Origin: Archaeoglobus sp. JdFR-22
GTDB taxonomy: Archaea > Halobacteriota > Archaeoglobi > Archaeoglobales > Archaeoglobaceae
Assembly: GCA_002010045.1 (NCBI GenBank)
Contig: MTMJ01000055.1
Location: 1-47,586 of the forward strand
Length of the DNA: 47,586 nt
Direction: 5' to 3'
In this document: in pieces, positions 43,010 to 47,586 of the stretch
Numbering within the stretch: position 1 is the stretch's first letter
Layout: every line of letters starts with the position of its first letter
The notes under the pieces: generated by a model
What the model was told of the DNA's origin: nothing
Databases searched by the model: none
The model's input: only the letters and a program-made list of their open reading frames with translations
Translations under genes and position numbers: made by a program

Positions 43010-43888
43010 ATGAAAAGGGTCACGATTATTGCAAGAGGGGAAGTTCAGAGGGTAAACTACAGGGATGAGGTCGAGAGAATAGCAAGAAAGCTTAAACTTA
43101 CTGGTTATGTGAAGAATCTTAAACCATACGATGTAATGGTAGTTGCAGAAGGTGATGAGGTAAAGTTAAAGGAGTTTATAAAACTGATAAAGATAAATAA
43201 ATATCCAATTTTGGTTGAAAAATTAGAAGTTGAATGGAGCAATGCCACTGGGGAGTTCAGTTATTTTGAAATAATAAGAGGAGAATGGCAGGAAGAGCTT
43301 TTTGAGAGATTTGATGTTGCAGGAAAAGTTCTTTACGAAATAAGAGACGGCATATATAGGGTAGAAGCAGGAGTATATGTGGTTGGAGAGAAGGTGGATG
43401 TTGTAGGTAAGAAGGTAGATGTTGTAGGTAAGAAGGTAGATGCTGTTGGAGAGAAGGTAGATGTTGTAGGTAAGAAGGTAGATGCTGTTGGAGAGAAGGT
43501 AGATGTTGTAGGTAAGAAGGTAGATGCGGTTGGAGAGAAGGTAGATGCGGTTGGAGAGAAGGTAGATGTTGTAGGTAAGAAGGTAGATGCGGTTGGAGAG
43601 AAGGTAGATGCGGTTGGAGAGAAGGTAGATGCGGTTGGAGAGAAGGTAGATGCGGTTGGAGAGAAGGTAGATGCGGTTGGAGAGAAGGTAGATAAAATCA
43701 GCTATGTGATAAGGGAAGAATCCGGCAAAACAAGAGCAGAGCTTGGAGGAAGAATAGACATGTTACGTTCGGATCTCAAAGAATACATGGAGTTGAACTT
43801 TAAGAAGCTCAGCGATGAGCTTACTGATATGAGAAAAGAGTTTGACAGGCTTAAACAGGCTTTGAGAAAGGCTGGAATCTCTGTTTAG
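43010..43888 (+). CDS. Acylphosphatase-like domain with long heptad-repeat stalk
   Basis: 292 residues from ATG 43010 (GAGGT eleven bases before it); a GTG at 42992 would add six residues. Residues 1-90 look like an acylphosphatase: ARGEVQRVNYRDEV keeps the phosphate-binding Arg, and GYVKNL keeps the Asn. Next comes a linker, then 15 copies of the heptad VGxKVDx (about 125-229), then a helical tail ending LKQALRKAGISV. The tail matches the end of the 44066 gene. The stalk may be a multimeric fibre-like coil. I know of no function; it is cytoplasmic by sequence, with no signal peptide. Confidence 0.75.
   Translation: MKRVTIIARGEVQRVNYRDEVERIARKLKLTGYVKNLKPYDVMVVAEGDEVKLKEFIKLIKINKYPILVEKLEVEWSNATGEFSYFEIIRGEWQEELFERFDVAGKVLYEIRDGIYRVEAGVYVVGEKVDVVGKKVDVVGKKVDAVGEKVDVVGKKVDAVGEKVDVVGKKVDAVGEKVDAVGEKVDVVGKKVDAVGEKVDAVGEKVDAVGEKVDAVGEKVDAVGEKVDKISYVIREESGKTRAELGGRIDMLRSDLKEYMELNFKKLSDELTDMRKEFDRLKQALRKAGISV
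43382..43696 (+). repeat. Fifteen 21-bp tandem repeats (VGxKVDx heptads)
   Basis: 315 bp of 21-bp units. Two forms exist: one coding VGEKVD (gttggagagaaggtagat) and one coding VGKKVD (gtaggtaagaaggtagat). The order by type is E-K-K-E-K-E-K-E-E-K-E-E-E-E-E. The last five are the same sequence, showing recent expansion. Confidence 0.92.
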
Positions 43889-44065
43889 AAGTTAGAGTTA
43901 TATTAAAAACTGCTATCGGTTGGATTCTTTTCACGAAAGAAAGTTTCTTTTCATCTAAATTAAGAAAAGTTTTATGGTTAATAGGGTGATAGTATAATAC
44001 CAAAAAGGATTTATTCTACATCCAGACAAAATTTTATTAAAATCTAAACTGGAGGTTGGCAAGTC

Positions 44066-44584
44066 ATGGCATTGAAGATAATAATAATCGGTAAGGTTCA
44101 TAACGTGGGATACCGGTTATTTCTGCTCGAAGAAGCAGATTCAATGTTTATCCCTAATTTTGACGCTAAGAATGTAAAACAGAATGGTAAAGAGGTTTTG
44201 ATTGTTCTAATTGATGGTGAAAAGGAGCAGATTCAAGAATTTCTTGAGATTGTAAAATCAAAGAAGCCAGAAGGAGCAGTAATAGAAAGTATTAAAGAAG
44301 AAGAATATGGGGGGAGAATCAGAGAAATAAAGAGCTTCAGAGAGAGCCTTAATACTGCTCAATTAAACAAGATAGTTCAGACAGGTTTGACCATGATAGA
44401 AAAACAGGATATAATGATAGAGAAACAGGATGAGACAAAAAAAGAGATAAGACATGGATTTAACACTATTTCATCAAAGATTGACAGAACCAACGAACTT
44501 CTGGACAGAAGATTTGCAAATATGGAGAGAGAAATAGAGAAAATAAAGAAAGCACTGGCAAAAGCGGGAATAGAGATTTCATGA
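44066..44584 (+). CDS. Acylphosphatase-like domain with short coiled-coil tail
   Basis: 172 residues, ATG 44066 with GGAGGTTGG before it. Residues 1-75 resemble an acylphosphatase: IIIIGKVHNVGYRLFLLEEA with the key Arg, and DAKNV with the Asn. The remainder is coiled coil, with a short repeat (MIEKQDIMIEKQDE) and the ending EKIKKALAKAGIEIS, which matches the end of the 43010 gene. So the two genes are paralogues with common head and tail but very different middles. Confidence 0.75.
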   Translation: MALKIIIIGKVHNVGYRLFLLEEADSMFIPNFDAKNVKQNGKEVLIVLIDGEKEQIQEFLEIVKSKKPEGAVIESIKEEEYGGRIREIKSFRESLNTAQLNKIVQTGLTMIEKQDIMIEKQDETKKEIRHGFNTISSKIDRTNELLDRRFANMEREIEKIKKALAKAGIEIS

Positions 44585-44696
44585 CACTGAGAAAGAACTA
44601 TTTAATATGGTGCAGAAAATCCTTCAGGAAATTTGTTATTGACAAAAAATTAATGTGCTTTGAGGTGTTAAATAGCATAAAAAAGGAGTGGAGTTG

Positions 44697-45281
44697 ATGA
44701 GCAATGATAAGGCAATGGAATTAAATAATCAGGGCTTTTCTTACATTCAGAGGAGAATGTATAAAGACGCAATTCTGTGTTTCAGAGAAGCACTTCAGAT
44801 CAATCCAGAGCTTGTTGAAGCATATAATAATCTTGGCACAGTTTATAGGCTTCAGGGTTTATTTGATTCTGCAATTGAAGAGTATAAAAAAGGTATTGAA
44901 ATAGAGCCGGAAAATGCTTTGCTGCACAATAACCTCGGAGTTGCCTATCACGAGAAAGGAGAACTCGCAAAGGCGATTGAAGAATTTAAAAAAGCCCTTG
45001 AAATCAATCCAGAATATGCTGAAGCACATTACAACCTTGGGTCTATATACATGGATAAGGAGGAACTGGACATGGCAATTGAAGAGTATAAAAAAGCACT
45101 TGATATTGACCCGAAACTCTCAATTGCCCAGTTTGGACTGGGTATGGTATATAGGGAGAAAGGTATGCTCAGAGAGGCATATAAGGTTCTGGACGTATTC
45201 GTAACAACTGCGCCTGACTACTATGAGCCCCAGATTGTTGTTGCAAGGCGAGTAATTCAAGAAATCGAGAGCATGGTCTGA
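44697..45281 (+). CDS. Tetratricopeptide repeat (TPR) protein
   Basis: 194 residues from ATG 44697, which follows AAGGAGTGG; a GTG three codons earlier is possible. About five TPR units of 34 residues (for example AYNNLGTVYRLQGLFDSAIEEYKKGIEIEPEN and AHYNLGSIYMDKEELDMAIEEYKKALDIDPK), so a superhelical protein-binding scaffold. No catalytic domain or signal. Lies 112 bp after the acylphosphatase/coiled-coil pair and may bind them (inference from position only). Confidence 0.9.
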   Translation: MSNDKAMELNNQGFSYIQRRMYKDAILCFREALQINPELVEAYNNLGTVYRLQGLFDSAIEEYKKGIEIEPENALLHNNLGVAYHEKGELAKAIEEFKKALEINPEYAEAHYNLGSIYMDKEELDMAIEEYKKALDIDPKLSIAQFGLGMVYREKGMLREAYKVLDVFVTTAPDYYEPQIVVARRVIQEIESMV

Positions 45282-45677
45282 TTACTCCTCGGTCTCATTG
45301 TCCTCGCTAAGAATTATGATTGAGAGTAAAAATATGAGCAATCCGGTAAAAATCGAGATAATGTATGTTATAATTCCCAGTTTCTGGAGTTTATACCACA
45401 CGATGACTGAGCCTGCAATTGATAATACTGCAATAAATACATAGTCGTTTCTGGTAATTGTTTGCTTATTGACTTCAATTTCCCTGTTTTTAAAAACAGA
45501 GACAATTCCTGTGAGCATAACTCCCAAAAGAAGAAACCTGGAATCATAGAAACCTGAAATTCTTCCATCCCAGATTGTGTCTATAAGTAGAATCAGTAAA
45601 TAGGTGGTCAGCAGGACTGGAAAGAGATTGGTAAAAGCTTCAGATGCTTCTTCAACTGTATTTCTTAAAGCTGTCAT
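45282..45677 (-). CDS. Small membrane protein, four predicted spans
   Basis: 131 residues, not recognised. Hydrophobic segments at about 18-35, 45-62, 78-95 and 103-123; acidic C terminus (SEDNETEE). Its start overlaps the end of the next leftward gene by 4 bp, so it is co-translated with it. Adjoins the TPR gene tail to tail. Confidence 0.7.
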   Translation of the reverse strand: MTALRNTVEEASEAFTNLFPVLLTTYLLILLIDTIWDGRISGFYDSRFLLLGVMLTGIVSVFKNREIEVNKQTITRNDYVFIAVLSIAGSVIVWYKLQKLGIITYIISIFTGLLIFLLSIIILSEDNETEE

Positions 45678-46297
45678 GAGTAACCCTCAATTCTATGCAT
45701 TTTATTTAGAATTAGACTTGCCATTTTGTTTGCAGTTTCATACCCTTGAGAGCCAACAGAAATTACAGCATTATTGTCGAGAGAAAAAATGTAGTATTCC
45801 GCAACCCCCTCTCCGTAATGTAGTATAGAGAAACCATCTTCACCAATGTATGCCCTCTCAACCGGCGATTCCGATAAAAGTTGTCTCTTTTTGGTAAATT
45901 CCTCTTTTGCTATTGTACTGTTTTTAAAAATATATATCACATATGTAAACCCTATTTCAACTCGATACAATTTTCCTCCAGAAAAGCATTCATAACGTTC
46001 AACAATCATAATCTCTGGAATTGAAGGATTTCTTTCCGAATACCAACCCGGCCCATTAATTTCACTCACTTTAAGTGAATACCTGTCTGCAGGACACTTG
46101 TAATCAGTCAGGACGTAAACGCCCTTTTTTTCAACCTTAAATCTCCCCTCTATCAAGCCGCTTGAAATCAACAGCGCCTTTTTGTTCTCTTCTTTTGAGA
46201 GTATCCCACCTGCAAAGACAAATAGAAACATGAGAAAATAAACTGTCCAGCGAATAACTCTTCGGTTATTTTCTGTTTGCTGGTTATCAGGCATCAT
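45674..46297 (-). CDS. Uncharacterised membrane-anchored extracytoplasmic protein
   Basis: 207 residues, not recognised. One hydrophobic segment near the N terminus (VIRWTVYFLMFLFVFAGGIL, about 14-33) after a basic stretch, so the bulk is likely outside. The rest is a mixed, beta-rich chain with lone cysteines (KCPADR, YECFSGG) that could pair. Operon with the small membrane protein (4 bp overlap) and probably with the glycosyltransferase-like gene upstream (39 bp). Confidence 0.65.
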   Translation of the reverse strand: MMPDNQQTENNRRVIRWTVYFLMFLFVFAGGILSKEENKKALLISSGLIEGRFKVEKKGVYVLTDYKCPADRYSLKVSEINGPGWYSERNPSIPEIMIVERYECFSGGKLYRVEIGFTYVIYIFKNSTIAKEEFTKKRQLLSESPVERAYIGEDGFSILHYGEGVAEYYIFSLDNNAVISVGSQGYETANKMASLILNKMHRIEGYS

Positions 46298-46336
46298 TTT
46301 ATTTAATTTCTAATTAAATTTCAATATTTCGATTGT

Positions 46337-47586
46337 TTATTCATTACACCCGAATCTGTAAATTTTTGAGCCGTGTCTGTAGTACAGTTTCTCAAAACAA
46401 TCACCTCGAAACTTATTTTCATTTATCCACTCTTCTTCGCCAATATAGATGTACACGGGTTTATTGTAAATTCTAAGCATTTTTGCTGTTGTGTTTGGAT
46501 CCTTTGTTGACCAGAATTTTCTCCACTCACTCCTCCCCCATTTATTATATTCAAATAACCCCGGGGCAATAGTTTTCTTTCCACTGTATCCTATAACCCA
46601 TGGAGAATAGTAACTGGTGATAGCCATCGAGTATGCATCCTCATCATATGACTTAATCATGCTGATGGACTCAAGCTCTCTCTCAGTAATAAGTGGTTTT
46701 GACTCAATTGATTCTTCATAAGCTGAGTAAATTGATGTAATTGCAAGCACTGTCAGGATTATGAAGCCAAAGCTTCTGCTGTATTTTATCAGATAGTAAA
46801 ATCCAGCTCCTGCAAGTAAAAGGAGAGCAATATCGAGATGAATTATAAATCTGTTGTAAAAAAATAATTTCAGATAAACGATGACTGCAGTTACAATCCC
46901 CCAGAATACAATAGAATTGAAATTTTTCTCTCTAAGCATTATAAAAGCACCCGATACTGCAAGCGGCAGATAAAAAATGGCTGAATAGTGATACTCATCG
47001 GATGAAATGAATGTTCCTCCACCAATACTTTTTCCTCCATTCATGTCCTGACTGAATACTCCCTCTACAGTCTCTTCAGTTGACTTCATCACCCCTTTCA
47101 ACAGTGATAAAGCAGACATGTGTGCGGGAATATAAAATGAGATGGCAAGTATAAGTATTAAACACCCGGAGAAGAATTTTCTTACTGTATCTTTCTTACC
47201 TTCACTGAACACATTCTCAGCGAGCGAGAAAAGATAAATCAACCCAAAAACTAAAAAAGTTGGTCTGTGAACAGCCCCTATTAACACCCCGGTGATTACA
47301 AGAGGCACATACTTTTTAGATTTAAAAAGGTAAACTGCAATTAAAGCTAAGAATATAGCAATAACATTCTTATAGTAAAATAACCAGAATGCCCTGAACT
47401 GGACAAATGAAGCTGAATAAAAAAGAGCAGCAATAATACCTGCTTCCTGCGAGAAGTATCTTTTTCCAGCAGCATAAATTGCAAGAACCACGAGAACATC
47501 AAAGAAAATAAACAGGAAGTTGTAGTGGTCAAAGGAATTGAATCCATACAGGTGAAGAATGCTGGTGATTATGAACAGACCGGGAG
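46337..47586 (-). CDS. Glycosyltransferase-like multi-span membrane protein (5' end missing)
   Basis: At least 415 residues; the frame is still open at the right window edge (reading PGLFIITSILHLYGFNSFDHYNFLF before the GTG at 47491), so that GTG is not the true start. Many membrane spans in the N-terminal two thirds and a soluble C-terminal part (residues after YEESIESKPLITERELESI). Pattern fits the PMT/ArnT-like GT-C fold (family 39-like dolichol-sugar transferases), in particular NVIAIFLALIAVYLFKSKKY-type loops, but the catalytic first loop is outside the window. Role in surface glycosylation is an inference. Confidence 0.65.
   Translation of the reverse strand, partial: PGLFIITSILHLYGFNSFDHYNFLFIFFDVLVVLAIYAAGKRYFSQEAGIIAALFYSASFVQFRAFWLFYYKNVIAIFLALIAVYLFKSKKYVPLVITGVLIGAVHRPTFLVFGLIYLFSLAENVFSEGKKDTVRKFFSGCLILILAISFYIPAHMSALSLLKGVMKSTEETVEGVFSQDMNGGKSIGGGTFISSDEYHYSAIFYLPLAVSGAFIMLREKNFNSIVFWGIVTAVIVYLKLFFYNRFIIHLDIALLLLAGAGFYYLIKYSRSFGFIILTVLAITSIYSAYEESIESKPLITERELESISMIKSYDEDAYSMAITSYYSPWVIGYSGKKTIAPGLFEYNKWGRSEWRKFWSTKDPNTTAKMLRIYNKPVYIYIGEEEWINENKFRGDCFEKLYYRHGSKIYRFGCNE

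Noticed and set aside
43382-43696. CRISPR-like or minisatellite array
   Set aside because: Units are 21 bp, contiguous without spacers and in frame with an acylphosphatase-headed gene; it is a protein repeat, not a CRISPR array.
47347-47547. Separate small leftward gene in another frame at the right edge
   Set aside because: The glycosyltransferase-like frame stays open to the window end with sensible membrane sequence, so the alternative frame is a shadow.

Overview
The window reads as one continuous, AT-rich archaeal chromosome segment. Archaeal markers are EF-1alpha next to ribosomal protein S10, an RPA-type single-stranded DNA-binding protein with its RPA-associated partner, a PGF-CTERM surface protein, and promoters of TATA/BRE type with several leaderless starts. 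The dissimilatory sulfite reductase genes and the order dsrO-dsrP-dsrM-dsrK-dsrJ match what is known from Archaeoglobus (the Hme complex). The best guess is therefore an uncultured member of the Archaeoglobi or a close relative. A complete grpE-dnaK-dnaJ set is not what I would expect in hyperthermophilic Archaeoglobus and hints at a more moderate growth temperature (inference).

Layout. 1-5935: a leftward dsrM-dsrK pair (copy 1) faces dsrA-dsrB-dsrD across about 530 bp. 6066-10652: an 'orange protein' (ORP)-like cluster. It holds a DsrD-like winged-helix protein, a NifX/ORP-fold protein, two MinD-type ATPases with inserted ferredoxin domains, an EVE-domain protein, a pair of small DUF5320-type genes, and a leftward DUF134-ORP fusion. 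11002-13544: a second dsrM-dsrK pair, facing dsrN (13921). Then dsrC (leftward) and the dsrOPMKJ operon (16158-21119), followed by a membrane-anchored multiheme cytochrome.

21924-34757 is mostly housekeeping: a cupin, hisG, rpa and its partner, an aminotransferase, a Na+/H+ antiporter, grpE-dnaK-dnaJ, EF-1alpha, rpsJ, RNase Z and an HExxH protein. 34796-37225 encodes a large beta-helix/PKD surface protein. 37518-42398 is an exported cytochrome c plus [NiFe] hydrogenase operon whose two catalytic subunits are both unusually long. 42529-45281 holds three coiled-coil proteins, two of which start with an acylphosphatase-like domain, and a TPR protein. 45282-47586 holds membrane proteins and a glycosyltransferase-like protein cut by the window edge.

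How it fits together (inference). DsrAB, activated by DsrD, reduces sulfite and loads sulfur onto DsrC; the DsrMKJOP complex and two extra DsrMK modules recycle DsrC trisulfide. DsrN finishes the siroheme-type cofactor. The external hydrogenase and its cytochrome could feed H2 electrons through c-type hemes towards the membrane complexes. The most interesting items are: near-identical tracts shared by the two DsrMK copies; a probable small structured RNA at 10872-10955; an 18-bp promoter motif shared by two transcription units of the ORP-like cluster; a DsrD-like domain at the head of that cluster; a hydrogenase small subunit ending in a heme-binding motif; and the acylphosphatase/coiled-coil family with 15 tandem heptads.
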